Below are positions 14,816 to 27,415 of a stretch of 64,000 nt of DNA, piece by piece (positions within the stretch are counted from its first letter, which is position 1; the number at the start of each line of letters is the position of its first letter). Below the pieces are notes generated by a model. That model saw only the letters and a program-made list of their open reading frames with translations, had not been told where the DNA came from and did no database searches. Made by a program: the position numbers and the translations under genes. Source of the DNA: Epiperipatus broadwayi (Eukaryota; Onychophora; Udeonychophora; Euonychophora; Peripatidae); the NCBI GenBank assembly GCA_028023455.1, contig JAQFVV010006640.1, positions 264,001-328,000 on the forward strand, given 5' to 3'.

Positions 14816-15419
14816 ATATATCGTATTTTACATTTATATATATATAGTAACACTAGCAAATATATATGTTAAAAAAACATATTCTGCATTACATATTTTT
14901 TCATTTAAACAATAAATGATTAGATTTATTAAAAAAAAGAAATGAAATCCAATAAATGAGAATAGTCTAAAAGTAATAATTAAGGAGTGGTCTTAAAACA
15001 TAGTTTTAAAAATAAAATAAAAAAATGCATATATTTTGCTTTTAAAATATAATAAAACTATTTGTTAAAAATGTAGGTGGGGAAAAAATCTAAATTAAAA
15101 TTAGAAGATATAAAACTTTTTTCTCTCTCTTGTTTTAAATAAACTCCTTTTATAAAGTAAAAATAAGTAAATATGTAAAGTTAGAATAAAATTAGTCTGT
15201 AAAAATAAATGTATATAAAACTTTCAAAAATGTAATTAATTTACTGACTGATAAATTGTATTAATTAGAAACTGTGTAAACTATCTTATCAGCAAGATAG
15301 ATTAATCTAAGCAAAAGATTAGAGCAAAGCAAATGTAAAAATAATTAATTAAAATACAAATTTCAAGTTACATTCAAAATTAAATATATGATAAGGAATT
15401 AAAGCAATGAGAGAAAAAA

Positions 15420-15850
15420 GTATATAAAGTCACCAGGGCTAGTGTTCTTCAGTCTGGTCTGCAATCTATAAATCAGTTAGATTTGTGATATACAGTCAGG
15501 GCTGCAGTCTGTAAATGAGTCCAGTATTATTCATTCAATTTGGAGCCTAGTTATACAGTATGAAAAAGACTATACATTCAGAATTTTGGAGGAACTATAA
15601 ATGCAGTAGTAATCCAGTCATTACTGCTACTGTCAACATTAATGTAGAAGCCACTTATGCTATAAGAGTGTTCAACAAATTCATGCCCAAGCCCTCATCC
15701 ATCAATTATCTTGCTAGCATCAATACCTGGAACCAATAGAAGCTGTCACATACTCTCTCATTGTTCAACAGAAACCTGGAAGGAAAGTCATGAAACCATC
15801 GATGGAGAAACAAAATACCAACTGATTGGAAAATAAAACAAATGAAAACC
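15420..15850 (+). promoter_or_regulatory. TATA-bearing repeat-like segment
   Basis: TATATAAAGTCACC at 15421 and GTTCTTCAGT at 15444 parallel 57061. A GC-richer region of about 400 bp follows with no open frame. I do not recognise the element. Confidence 0.35.
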
Positions 15851-17439
15851 TAGATAAAGATACTTTTAAATATATTCTGATCACAGTCTAGACTCTTTAT
15901 TTTAAATGAACTTTAATTAAAGGACTATTATAACCATAGCCTAAAATCATTTATATTTTTATATCAAATTTATTATTGTTATAGTGTGTTAAATATATGT
16001 GGGCATAAAATAAATATTAATGTTTGCTTTAATTGTTATTTTGTCTATTTTTTATTTCTCTCTTGTTACTGTGTTACCATTACTTTAAGAGTATAGTTAT
16101 TTTTATTTATTAAATAAATGTGCTAGACCCTTATACAGAGTCTGAGCTAGTCATTGGATATGTCAAGTGCTGGATTGTGTGCCTATCATTTAAAGCATGA
16201 TGACTATAACATATGGTTAGCTGGTGTCTGAGGTTGATCCTCAAAACTAATAAAATAGTTTGGGTGGCAGTGGTTTTAATCTAGCAGTTGATAAGTGTTA
16301 TAGCTGGGACTATGATCATAGGTTATGGTTTGTATAGCCTTGATCTATAATAGAAATAGCTGACATTTCAATACAATAACAAGTACTTTCCTCAGAGTTT
16401 ATTCTTTCTCAAATCATAAAAATATGTGTGGTGAGATCTAAATTTTTTTTCTTTTGTTATTTTCTTCTCATTCTTAAATTCTATTGGTTGAGAAATTTTA
16501 AAAAATATTTTATCCTACAATACCTTTTCCCAAATATTGTTAATTTTCTGTATTTCACACTTTTTATTTATGCTCTTAGGCCTCTTAAAAATCTCTATAG
16601 CTTCCCTTAATAGTTTCTGGTTATATTGTTCAATTTTTTCCAGAATGTGTTTTATTAAAATTGTTATCATGGTTTGTGAATTTAAAGTGTGAATAAATGG
16701 TTGATGCATTAAATTTTCCTCTAACTGCAGAAATGTGTTCATTTCTTATGTTTATTCTATAATTGATCTGTCCAGTTTATGAACATAAACAAACACCATG
16801 TGAAATTTCATATACACAGAAGCTACCAGAAATAAAACTATATATATATGTCAATAAACTAAACTTTAAACAAACTTTTATAGCCTATAGTATCATTATT
16901 GCATTGAATGTATGTACTGAGATAGATTGCCTATCCCAATTTATATTTAAGAAAATAAAAGTAGTTGGCAAGTGTGAGTTAGAGACAGATTTTATAAATT
17001 AAATTTAGATTATAGAATTAAAGTTAGCTTTCTATATATATATATATATATATTATATTATATGCACATACACACATAAATGAAGGTGTGTTCAAAAATA
17101 AAAATTAGAATTGTGGTATTTTTTTCTTTTGCTTCAGTTAAAAAAATTTAATTTATTTCAGCTAACTAAACTTATGTAAATATTATGCTAAAGAAAAAAA
17201 AAATTTAAATAAAGAAAGCTCAGATTAATTTTTAAAAAAACGATAAAATAATTTATCACAATAGTAATTTCACGGTACTAGTAACATTTCGATTGAACAT
17301 ATTTTTTAGCGATAACAGTCATCAAGAAAGTGGAAACGGGTTTTTTAATCTAAAGAATTATGTAAATGTGAGTAATTAAAAATAATTACTGACTTATTTT
17401 AATTATATTTTTAAATATATATCTATTGAAAAAAAAGAA

Positions 17440-17870
17440 GGGATATAAATAGTCATCTACAGAAATAAATTGTCTTTAATCTTTGCTTGTCGTCTCTGCT
17501 CGCAATTTACCAAGATTGTCATTGCTGTTCACATGTATTTTCAGAAACATTTTCACAATTTGGAATCAATCACCATGCATGGCTAATCCACCAAAAAACT
17601 TCATTCTGAGTATGAATTCTTACAACCAAGATGTCTAAATCCATATGCTAAACTAACTCTGATCTCATGCCACCTAGCTGAACATATATAACATTACAGC
17701 TAAAACAAATGCATTCCTCAATTAGTGAAATTCTATCCAGAATGTGACAACCTTATTGTAACTAAATATTTGGAAGAGTACCAACAGTATCTTTCACTGG
17801 TGAACTACAAAGAACTCTTCCACAAAGTTAAAACAACATGCAAAAATTTAATCTCCGCTTCATATTTAAA
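17440..17870 (+). other. GC-richer unassigned segment after a TATA box
   Basis: GGATATAAATAGTC at 17441 is followed by about 400 bp of relatively GC-rich, frame-less sequence, similar in layout to 13844, 15420 and 57060. Possibly another LTR remnant. No match within the window was found. Confidence 0.3.
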
Positions 17871-18341
17871 ATAATTTTTTCTCAGATTTAAGATAACAAT
17901 TTTACTTATTACAAACGATACCAATTTAATAAGTTTAAGGAGTCTCTAGTTACTATAAGCCAATATTAGTTAATCTGTAGTTTAATTAATGTCTTTTATA
18001 TATTTATTTTATCATATTTCTTTTCCAATGTTAACTATTTGCCTTTTAATTATATTTTATAATACTTATTTTAGTTTTAATATATATATATATATGTGTG
18101 TATGTATGTATGAGGCAAGGTCCTTGAATAATTAAGAATAATAAATATGTATGTGCTGTTGACAGAGTAATAAGGAGAAAGGGAGTTAAGTTTATTGTTA
18201 AAATATAGGATAAAATCAATTTTGTTTTCAGAAATATTTCTCAAAAGTTTTTATTAACAATGATAGTTTGAAATAATCCAAATTTACTTTAAATAAATGT
18301 TGATTGAATCAATCTTTTTCTTAAAGAATTAATTCATTTTT

Positions 18342-19030
18342 CCCTTTCCAGAAGAGTTTGATGCATAGGCAATTAATTTTGTTCTGAAACTGTTTGATTA
18401 GTTTGATGAAAAGCAGGTAATATGTAATTTTTGGTAATATTGTCATATTCAGGAGGCCTACCTTTCCATATAGTAAGAGATAGACTCTAGAGAGAGATGT
18501 GGTGATGTGCTCTGTTGTTTGGAGGATACTGTCCTGTATTTCTCTGGCCATTGCCATTGATGATTTGAAGATGGGAAACCCCAAAAATCTTTGTGGTTTG
18601 GCAGTATAGGTAGATGGTATTGATTTTCCTGACTTTATCTGCCACATAGCTGATTTGTTGTGGTTTATTTGTAAATGATATTTTGCAGAATATCTATTTA
18701 AAATGGATTGTAGTTGGGGAAGGTATTTTATGGTAGGTAAAACAATCATGATGTCATCTATGTAGGCAAATGAGTTGAGGTGTTTATTGATGGATGGAAT
18801 GAATATGCCCGGGAGATTTTTTTCAATATCCATCAGTAGAGAATTTATGTATGCTGTGAAGCATAGAGCACTGAGGGGGAACCTTGAGGGAGAGATTTAA
18901 AAGGTTTGAGGCCTTGTGTGAGCTTGCCATCCAGTGAGACAAAGATTTCTCTGTTGCTTAATAGATTACTGATTATTTGTATAATGGAAGACTGTGGCAA
19001 TCAGCCTCTGACAAATCCAGCTGCCTCAGA
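18342..19030 (-). pseudogene. LINE reverse transcriptase fragment (inverted part)
   Basis: The minus-strand frame from 18833 encodes FAYIDDIMIV, the RT catalytic motif (F/YxDD box, here YIDD). It is followed by FLGFPIF and by LYGKVGLLNMTILPKITYYL, typical of the RT thumb and following region of L1/Tx1/Jockey-type LINEs. Upstream of the Met at 18833 the frame continues, after a 1-bp frameshift near 18878, into SLPQGSPLSALCF, the conserved RT 'QGxPLSPxLF' block, and LLSNREIFVSLDG before it. More stops appear beyond that. The frame ends at the target duplication, where its last codons use flanking DNA. It is broken and not functional. Confidence 0.88.
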
Positions 19031-19041
19031 GGATCAATGGC

Positions 19042-19665
19042 TTGTCTTTCCACTCTATTCAAGCAGCCATCCTCCAAAAAACACACAATATGCTACATAA
19101 TTTGATACATTCCTTTGGCTATAACAACATCACTGAAAATATTTTTCCAACAGATCAACCCCCACCAGGGAAAATGCCATGGATATCGTCCCTTATCAAT
19201 CTTCTAAGTCAATACAAACCAATCATGGACACCAATATCAACATTGAAATCACCTTGTGGGATGTGTACCACCTAATGAACCCACATCCACAACCTCCCG
19301 AAAGTAGCCTCAACCTCACAAACCAAAAATTAATTACCCACTTTAAAAGATGGTGTCTGGAGCCCAAGCATCTGGACTTCATCATCAAAATTAACCTTAG
19401 TGCACTTCCCACAAATTGGTTCCTATTTTACCAAAGAGGTAATTCCAACATTGATCCAACCTGCAGTTTATGTTCTCATGAAGAGGAAACCATTGAGCAC
19501 TTCATATATCACTGTCCAAACCTTAAAACAGTAAGAGATATAGTATTCACCAACTCCAATATCAGACCGGACCTAATTCTCTTGCCCATTAAAGTGATCC
19601 ACACTGGGACATTTGCTATCATTAGACTATCCATATTAATTCTCTATGCAATCTGGGTAGTATAA
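19042..19665 (+). pseudogene. LINE polymerase C-terminal region with zinc knuckle
   Basis: An open frame of about 205 codons is the downstream continuation of the same LINE polymerase, in forward orientation. The C-x2-C-x7-H-x4-C cysteine/histidine cluster (CSLCSHEEETIEHFIYHC, 19462-19515) is the C-terminal zinc knuckle found in many Tx1, Jockey and CR1-type LINEs, where the 'ExxEHxxxxC' pattern is typical. Preceding it are LSALPTNWFLFYQR and RWCLEP, also usual for the region. The Met at 19042 is not a real start: the frame is entered from the inversion junction at about 19037. It ends in a normal stop at 19663-19665, followed by about 280 bp of 3' UTR. Confidence 0.85.
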
Positions 19666-20287
19666 TGCAAGTTGATAATGGAACTGCCCCACCTAGACCC
19701 AGATCTGTTGTTCTGTGAAACAATAAAAAAAATCAGGAAAAGAGATGAGCTCATCTCTCCCAAAAAAATCCTTTTAGGACACCTGGAACCTATTCACCCT
19801 CCCAACTAATAACAACAGAACAACAAACATGCTGGCCTACTAAACCACTCTTAAGAACTCTCAGAACTTAGCATAACCTCATTTAACTTTGTATATATCC
19901 TTTCTAATTTGTACACAAAGTAATTAATAAATATATTTTTGAAACAAGAATTAATTCATTTTTTAAAGAATTTAAAAAAGATTTAGATTTAAATAGTTAA
20001 GTTTAATTTTTTACAAAAGTTATCTCTCTGAAGCTATTTGAATAATTTATTTAATGAAAATAAAAGTATATGTGTCTAATGCCAATGTGCTTATATACAT
20101 ATAGATAGATTAGTAAGCTGATATTATTTTGCTCAGAAATTTAAGATAGGTTGCCAATTTATTATATCACATACACATCTAAAATTAAAGATTAATATAT
20201 ATATATGTGTGTGTGTGTGTGTTTATTTTATATAGCAATCCTATAGATATTTTATTCATTGCATTTGAATTATCTCTCTATATATAT

Positions 20288-20500
20288 TATAATGGTCGGG
20301 GAGGATCTGAAGAAGATTCCAGTCTTACCGTATCTGCCGAGGGCACCACTAGATCATTTGAACCTAGAAAATTTATAAAGTATACAGGTACATGCTGTTA
20401 AGATCATGACCACCAGCCCTAGTCACTAGCTCATGAAGTAGCAGAGGTTTAAAACATTTATTAAATATATTTCTTTTAATAAACAATAATAAAAGCAATC
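20288..20500 (+). mobile_element. Divergent LTR fragment related to the 39132/42682 LTRs
   Basis: This piece begins TATAATGG, then GGATCT, AGATTC and GGGCACCACTAG, in the same order and spacing as TGTAATGGGA, AGATCT, AGATTC and GGGCGCCACTAG at the start of the LTR at 39132. GTTTAAAACATTTATTAA further on parallels GTTTAAACAATTTATTAA in the LTR. Similarity fades after that. No partner LTR or internal region was seen. Confidence 0.5.
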
Positions 20501-22485
20501 ACTGTCCATAGTAATAACACAAAAAGATTTTATTCACATATATATATATAAGTGACGACACACAAACTTCAAAAATAATTATATTAAAAAAAATTTGTTT
20601 GTTTCATTATTATTTACTATTATTTTTATTTGTTTTAACTTTTATTTTTAATCTTAGAAATGTTGAGTATAGATGAGCTACCCAGATGACACATTTAAAA
20701 GATCTTCAACATTTGATTCCAGGCTAAAAGTCTGCAGCCACACCAACGCTTGCTTTCAGATATATATCAGCAACCAATGCAGTGTGAACATGTTAGCATA
20801 GAATCATGCCAACAGAAATGTGCATCTGAACAGTGTGATATTATTGGAAAAAACATGAGCGTCAACCAGTATAGGAATGTACTTCTATCTGGCAAAGGAA
20901 TCATGCATGTAATATAAAGAGAAAATGCTACATATGGATGGGAGAGTGGTCCTATCTTGCCGACTTATCTTCTCAATCCATAGAGCTGGAATGGGTCAAT
21001 GGTGCAGGAAATATGTCTGTGTCCATTTCAATGATATGACTACCTCTTTGGGGTCATGCATTCAGTTGGACTCATCACCCTAGGTGGTAGCACACTTCAC
21101 ATTACATTGATATAAATGTCCATATATCTCTCCACCAACATTAACACAACTACAAAACAAATAGCCCGAAATCAAAACCCTTTTTAAACTAACCTATATT
21201 TAAATGAGTCTAGCAACCATCCACACTCAACTAACATTTAAATCATTTTATTAATTTATTTCTAAAAAAAAAAATCTTTAGTTTATGGTTTTAAATCATT
21301 TTAAAATGACACATTATATTTAACTTATTTTTTTTCACAAATACTATTTTTAACCTATTTTTAAAATTTAATAATGCACAAATAACGATAAGTATTTTCA
21401 TCTCTAAATTCATTTGCAATAGCAAACCCCCACCCCATTACAAACAGATCTTATTAAACATGAATAATAATAAAAAACTACATATTTGGAGAGATTACAT
21501 TTTAACTTTAAATCAGAGTTTTTAACATTGCAAGATTTAAAAAAAAAGAAAGAAATAAAGTTCAATTTTGCTCCAGAGAGAAAGTTTATAGTTAATTTTT
21601 TTAGAAACAAATAAAGTTCGAAGATTTAAAATTTAAAAGAGTTTATATTTAATTTATCATTTATAAATTTATACTTTCCTTTGTCTGTGACGAAGATATA
21701 ATTTATGCAAGGACCATTTCTTGTGGACGATGATGATTTATGAAGACTTATGATGCTTTATGAAGATGGTTCCAGTGGTTTGATCCTGGGATCCATGGAG
21801 ATGAAGGCTGCCTTTGGCTGGCCGAACCGAAGGAAGCACAACGAAGCAGATTACATTCTTGGTGAAGACAACAATAGCTTTTTTAAAATTTTTCTACTTT
21901 CAGCAAAGACAATTGAATTTAAAATTTTAATTTTTCCAATCTCGAACTTCTTATTTCTTTTGGATTTTTCTTTTTATAGTCCTCAGGCACCTTATCTCTG
22001 GAATGCAGGAATCTATCAAACATATTTCATATTTATATTTTATTGGTTCATTAAGTTTGTGACCAAGTAGATTTTGGGTTTGTGGCTAAATAGATTTTGG
22101 ATTTCTGGCTATGTGGATTTTTCCTCTGAGGTCTGTGTCTATATCTTCAGGTGGGAAAGGCAAGTCTTTTGTTTTTATTTCTAGACTCTTATCTATTTCG
22201 TAATCTTCTTTTTAATTGTCATTTTGCCCTAAGGATCTGTTTGTAATTTTTTTATTTAAAAATTAAACACTATTCGCTATTATTAAAAAGGTTTTTATTT
22301 TATACTTTATTTAAAGATTAGAATCTTTGTTTCGATTCTATAATTTTTTAAAGCTTATTTTAATATTTAAATCAAACATTAATAAATTAATTATTCGTTA
22401 TTTGTGCCTTTTGAAAGTTTGTGCATTTAATTCAGTATTAGATATTTACAAAAAAATCAAGTATTAAAATTTAAATGTAACACAC

Positions 22486-22537
22486 ATATATATATATATA
22501 TCCCATTACAATATATATATATATATGTGTGTGTGTG
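22486..22537. repeat. (AT)n-(GT)n palindromic microsatellite
   Basis: ACACATATAT... and ...ATATATGTGTGTGT arms flank a non-repetitive core, TCCCATTACA. It is a low-complexity palindrome. Confidence 0.85.
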
Positions 22538-23640
22538 TTTACCTCCTTGATATAAATTCCATGCTTGAGTTTAATTTTATGTGTAATGACTGCAGATAAT
22601 TGTGATTTTTACTTAGAGCTTAGAAACATAATTCCCAAAAATATATTCTTGCCATGCTTGAGTTTTAATCTGATATGTAGTCACTGGAATAATGATTTTA
22701 CTTTGTATTCTGAGTTATTAGAGATTATTTATAATCCTGTACTTTTATGTGGCATAGGATCATATACATATTGAATAAGGCTGATTTTGTTATGAATATG
22801 TAATTTTAATTAGGCCTGTTTTATTCTTGCATATATTTTCAATTTAAGAGTGAAATGGGTCATATATCTGGATATATCTAACAGAATTAGACAAACAATT
22901 TAGCTATTAAGTAATAGTGTTCAGAGATGATACTGATTTAAATATGCCATTGTTAATATTCAAAGAATTACTTGATGTCAACAAATAAAATGTATGCCTG
23001 ATATACATAGCAATTCAAGTTTATGTTTTATAATTAAACTGTTAATGAATTTGTTTGATTATTAAATTAATCTCAGTTTTTGTATACTTTTGTTTGCTCT
23101 TACCAATTGTTACTTCTAAAGAATCTCTGTTCTTTGTAACCTAGAGGCATTAAAATATCTATTTGTAACAGTATATGGTTACATAGGTTTTTTATAGTTT
23201 AAGATCCTAGCTAATATAACTTGAATAACATATCTCTTGTGAAGTCATTCTAGTCTATAAGTCTAATGGTACTGATTGTGCCTACAAAAGAAAATAAAAC
23301 TTGAAAATATTTTTGTAGCCTCTTTTATGCGTATTGCATTGAGTATATATATTCTATTTTTGAAATTTACCTATATAAATCAATTGGTTTTATGTCAATA
23401 TAAAGCAATTAAGTCATATAATGATTTATTGTTTAAGAATTTGCATAAAGTTAAAGCATCCAAAGTTAACAGTGATTCATAGACTTTGACAGCTAAAATC
23501 CATTATTCTACAACTATTTTAAACCAAAGTCAGCTATAAAGAAATTTATAATTATAGATAAGTTTCCAAAATAATTATCAAATATAACATTAAATTTTGT
23601 TATTATAGAAATCAAATTATACTATGATAATTCTACTTAC

Positions 23641-23822
23641 AAAAAGGCCATTCCCCAGTGTTTAGAAGCAAATTCTGTAGCTGATTTAAATCCAGATAAA
23701 CCTAGTAATGTTATAGAGGGAACTATTGTCAAGGGTGTTATAAATCTAAGAAGAAGACCAATAATTCCTGTGAAGCCAATCAGTAGTTCAAATAAACCGG
23801 CAAATAAAATTGCTCCTTGAAT
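23641..23822 (-). CDS. SLC23: SLC23-family transporter, internal exon (TM4-TM5)
   Basis: The exon is 182 nt (60 codons plus 2 bases), following acceptor atacag and ending GCCTTTTT before donor gtaagt. The peptide begins IQGAILFAGLFELLIGFTGI, matching SLC23 'IQGAIMxSSLxEVVIGLxGLPG'. It continues with a segment like family 'YIGPLTxTPTVxLIGLSxFQ' (here FITPLTIVPSITLLGLSGFK) and ends ASKHWGMAF, matching 'AGxHWGIAxL'. Two membrane segments (TM4, TM5) are evident. The last codon is TT|, expecting a Leu or Phe completed by the next exon. That exon, and the roughly 330 C-terminal residues usual for the family, including TM8 and the TM10 signature, were not found between 1 and 23640. Confidence 0.95.
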
Positions 23823-26014
23823 CTGTATGCAAAAAATGATATATTATTTGAAATATAAGCTTTATTGCAACTTTTCTATCTATAAAACATAAAAAAAAAG
23901 AATAAATATTAATAAATTAAAAAGAATAAAAATTAATGAATTCATTGAAGTTTTCAAATAAATAACCAGAATTTAAATAAATTAAAAGTTGGCAATATTT
24001 ATAAATATTGTTTTATAATTCACTAGTAAATATTATATATCTCAAAAATCTTTTAAAAATAGTCATTTGTTAACACAAAATATTATATAAGTAGAAAGAA
24101 TTATAATGTAAAATATAAAATTGTTATGTGACTCACATTAAAGAAGCAACTAAACAAAATTGCAAAATCATTCATTTTGAAATGAAAATTACAATACTTC
24201 AGTTAAAGATTATAAATGATGTGAGAGAAAGGTGAATAACTCCATGTGTGTGTATGCTTAAAATTAAAAAATCAGACATATTAATCTTTAACTGAGGTTT
24301 AAAATTTGTATTTGTGCTAGAGATAATCTCTAGTCTAGAAAATGATTACTAATAATCATTATTGTATTTATCTGAGGTGAATGGTGTCAAAGTTGTGAGT
24401 GGAATGAGTTTGCCAATAGTAAATAAAAATGTAACATTTTAATAAATAAAAAGAATTGATCTAAAATATAATGACCTTATGCAGTATAAAGATGCTTAAT
24501 TTATATATTATTAAATGCTAACCAATGAACACTTCTGTCAATTATAAGAATAATATTTCTTCAAAATATGACCAACCAACTATTTGGTTTTTTGAATTTC
24601 TTAAAGACACATTCTAAATTGGTACTCATTCATTACATTTATGATGAGGTCATAAGCCTTATTTCTAGTCAATCACTTTTTGCATGATTAATCTTTCTGA
24701 ACATTATTCATTTTAAAAACAAATTTGATCATCCAGTTTGAACAATTTTAATCTTGTAATTAGAATTTCAAGTCATTGTCCAAATCTAATTGGATCAAGT
24801 ATTCTTTGTTTGTTTTTTGCTGAACATAAAATTCTTCAAAGACTTTACCAGCACTACACTTCAAAGCATCTCATTAGTATTTAACTTTTACATCCATAGA
24901 CATAAAAAATGTCTTGCATAAATTAGAAAATAAATTTCATTCTTAATTTATTCAGAATTTCTTGAATAAATTAGAAAGTAAATTATATTTCTAATTTATT
25001 CTAAAGCTTATTAAATACAATAAGTTATTTAAATATTGTAAGAGAAGAAAATTAAAAGTACTGACATTCAATTTATTAATATCTGATTCTAATCTGACTA
25101 TGAAGTGATGGAACTTTTAAAAAATTATAACCCAAAACAAATGATGATTATCAACAAGCTAATATTTTTGAAATCAAAAATGCCAAGACCACACCTAAAA
25201 TTCAAACTCAGAGTAAACAGCTTAAATGTAATTGATGACATTAATAAAATCATCACCTTTTCAAGTAAGCAGTTTTTATCCAACTCACCTGCACATCTAC
25301 CATTGTTCAGTGAATTAGTATGTAATTAAACTTAATCGGAAATTATAAAAATTTCCAATTCGATCACGTGAGTATCATAAAATGTCCACCATTACAGTGG
25401 AATAAAAATTTTATCATCGAAGATAGCGTTGAGTTAATGGTTTGTGTTTAATTTCTAAAAATGCTATACTTTTGTCATTTTAATAAAAAACGTAAACTCT
25501 TAAAATATATATATCATCAATATGTTATTAGCTATTAATGCCCTACAACTATATATTTGAAGCATAGCGATAGTCTTAATAATGATTGGAGAAATTTAAG
25601 TTTAAGTAGAAAAAATGATAAACTATCAAAAATAGACACACTCTCAAGACTTAGTTTAGTAAGAGTAGAACATAGATTTGATTTTAGTAAATTTAAAGTC
25701 TATTTTTAAGATAAAAAGGAATAATAATTTTAATTTAATTATTGATTATATGGTATTTCTTGAAGTATTGATAATAAGATTGACTAAAATTATATTCACG
25801 AGTAAATTATTAATATAATATTTATGGAAGTAGTTTACTCATGGTTTTAAAACCCATGCAGATGTTTATCTAAAACCAATATAAATCTTTATTTACTGAT
25901 AACACTTTTTAAATACTTATTTAATGAGTATAGTTATATAATAACGGAATTATAGATTTTTAAAAAATAAAAAAATAAAATGATTTTAAAGTTTTTCATT
26001 AAAAGATAATGCTT

Positions 26015-26121
26015 TGTCTTGCATTGGTGGTCGAGAGGTCAGCGCGACTGCCTTGCACTTGCAGACAGTTGCCCGGGTTGCGGGTTCGCGTCCCGGCCGA
26101 TACTATGACACTTTTTAAAAA
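26015..26121 (+). mobile_element. tRNA-derived SINE with 14-bp target-site duplication
   Basis: AAAAGATAATGCTT flanks the element at 26001-26014 and 26122-26135. The body starts GCATTGGTGGTCGAGAGG, an A-box-like tRNA 5' half of Leu/Ser type, and contains GCGGGTTCGCGTCCCGG, a strong B box (GGTTCGxxTCC). It ends TATGACAC followed by T then A-runs. At about 107 bp with a tail it is a minimal SINE. The same family occurs at 33985, 49568 and 53522. It is a Pol III unit, not a functional tRNA: the cloverleaf has extra sequence before the tRNA-like part and no paired acceptor ends. Confidence 0.9.
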
Positions 26122-26540
26122 AAAAGATAATGCTTGCTGGAACGTTTATAAAAAAAATTACTAAAGTGAAGAACAAAAGATGAAATAAAATCTAAACTAA
26201 GATGATATATAATAAAACTTTAAACAGTCTACCATAAGGCAAATACTTCTTCTATAGCCTTGATAAAAAAAAACAGTGAAGGAGGTGTGGTGGATTTTTG
26301 AATAGTTTTCTATTATTATTTCTATATTCTGGTAATAGATATTAAATACTTATTGACCAATATTGCGTGATTATTGCTGGAATAAATGACAATAAATCAG
26401 TAGAGGGATGGGTAAAGTATTAAATTGGATCCCAAAAGTTTAAAAGATCTAAAAAGAGACACAATAGGAAAATGAATGAAGAAATAAAAAAGTTTGTTAA
26501 AATAATAAAAAAAATAATGCTAGAAGTTTTCAAGAAATTT

Positions 26541-26612
26541 AAGCACCTAAAGTGATAGAACTGCACTTGGATCTTGAGTTCTAGAGTATATTGCTCTACC
26601 ATTGCACCAAAA
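26541..26612 (-). mobile_element. Decayed tRNA-like SINE
   Basis: Read on the minus strand, TTGGTGCAATGGTAGAGCAAT resembles a tRNA A-box region (TGGxxxAxTGG with a D-loop GGTAGAGC), followed at tRNA-like spacing by a degenerate T-arm (AAGATCCAAGTGCAG). It is a different family from the 26015 SINE and no target duplication was seen. Confidence 0.45.
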
Positions 26613-27252
26613 CTATAAAAACTACGATTAAAGAAAATCAATTAAATGCAAAAAGATCATGCTGCAGTGGATTGATAATGTTTAAAAATGATGATAAGAT
26701 TATTTATTTGGTTAAATACCTAAACAATTATTTAAGCTTATTTGGTTTGTATTAAAACCTGGGTAGCAGACATGAAAACAGGTGCAAAAGTACAGTTATC
26801 ATTTTTTTTAAAAAATTGGCACAGTAAGATGTTCAAGAGGCTATGTGACATTTAACCATCAAGATGTCAAAAATTGCATAATTTTATTTACATGACAAAA
26901 TTGATTTTTTTTTTTTACCAGAACTGGTATTGTGATTTCTAGTTTTGAGTTTGTTCCTACTATTTTTGGGTTAAGTACTCATGACAGGATTCAATTATAT
27001 TATATTATAAGACTACAAAAATATCTGGAGAAAATTTAACACAATATAGGATCAAAATTTTTTAAAATTGTAATGTTAATAGAGATATCACTGATGCAAT
27101 AAATATTAAAAAACAAATAATGTTGAAAATATCATACGTATTATTAATATTAAATAATTTTGGAAATAATTATTCAAATGATTTTACCACTATGCTAACC
27201 CCACCATCACTACTATCACACATAGCAATAAATAAATGTTTAATGTGCTTAC

Positions 27253-27415
27253 CTCTCTCATATTGATTTTCCAGTCATTAACAATATAGTTACTTTCATT
27301 TCCTATAGCACTTTGATTTGATGAAGTTAATGCAACACAACTCCACTTATCAGAAGATAAAAGAGCCATCAGTGGAAGAACATAAACAAAAGAAGCACTC
27401 TGAACCATTGGAAGC
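27253..27415 (-). CDS. SLC23: SLC23-family transporter, internal exon (TM3 and glycosylated loop)
   Basis: The exon is 163 nt: one base completing the Arg codon, then 54 codons. Acceptor tttag precedes it and donor gtaagc follows GAGAGAG. The peptide starts (R)LPMVQSASFVYVLPLMALL, matching SLC23 'RLPLFQxSxFAFLxPxxAIL' (TM3). DKWSC follows, matching the family's 'xKWKC', then a polar loop with two N-glycosylation sequons (NQS and NES), and then W-K-I-N-M-R-E, matching 'W..RIRE' just before TM4. Loop position and sequons agree with the extracellular loop of vertebrate SLC23A1/A2. The exon ends in phase 0 and splices to IQGAI at 23822. It could be misread as a short independent ORF starting at Met 27406, but splice sites and homology show it is internal. 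Confidence 0.94.

Larger units (their letters stand above)
18342..19945 (+). mobile_element. 5'-inverted, truncated LINE (non-LTR retrotransposon)
   Basis: An 18-bp target-site duplication, AAGAATTAATTCATTTTT, flanks the element (18324-18341 and 19946-19963). The right part (about 19037-19945) reads forward and holds the C-terminal region of a LINE polymerase plus 3' UTR. The left part (18342-about 19036) holds the upstream reverse-transcriptase region but on the minus strand. This head-to-head order, inside a single target duplication, is the signature of twin priming during target-primed reverse transcription. The element is 5'-truncated and inactive. The 3' end is AT-rich (TAATAAATATATTTTTGAAAC) without a long poly(A). 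Confidence 0.92.
1..23640 (-). other. Downstream SLC23 intron / unassigned AT-rich DNA
   Basis: The exon at 23641 ends in a consensus donor, so at least its proximal part is intron. No further SLC23 exon (TM6-TM12, including the TM10 motif) was recognised on the minus strand. 1-5370 is AT-rich with no supported feature. Later parts hold microsatellites, a foldback, the 10243-10489 palindrome, the dispersed repeat, promoter-like repeat segments near 15420 and 17440, the 5'-inverted LINE, and an LTR-like fragment near 20288. 21660-21880 is GC-richer with a short open frame (from 21750) that I do not recognise. Confidence 0.55.
23823..27252 (-). other. SLC23 intron, 3.4 kb
   Basis: This is the intron between the exons at 23641 and 27253. 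It contains one fresh tRNA-derived SINE with target-site duplication (26015-26121) and one decayed tRNA-like copy (26541-26612, minus). The rest is AT-rich with no recognised feature. Confidence 0.88.

Noticed and set aside
20286-22511. A 2.2-kb TIR transposon with ends TATAATGG...CCCATTACA
   Set aside because: The apparent inverted ends lie in (AT)n tracts and the left end is better explained as a divergent LTR fragment; no target duplication.
26015-26121. Functional tRNA gene
   Set aside because: A and B boxes are present, but acceptor ends do not pair, and target duplications plus dispersed copies show that it is a SINE.
27190-27408. Stand-alone 72-codon ORF
   Set aside because: Its first part is the SLC23 exon 27253-27415 read from an internal Met. 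The frame past 27253 is intron.
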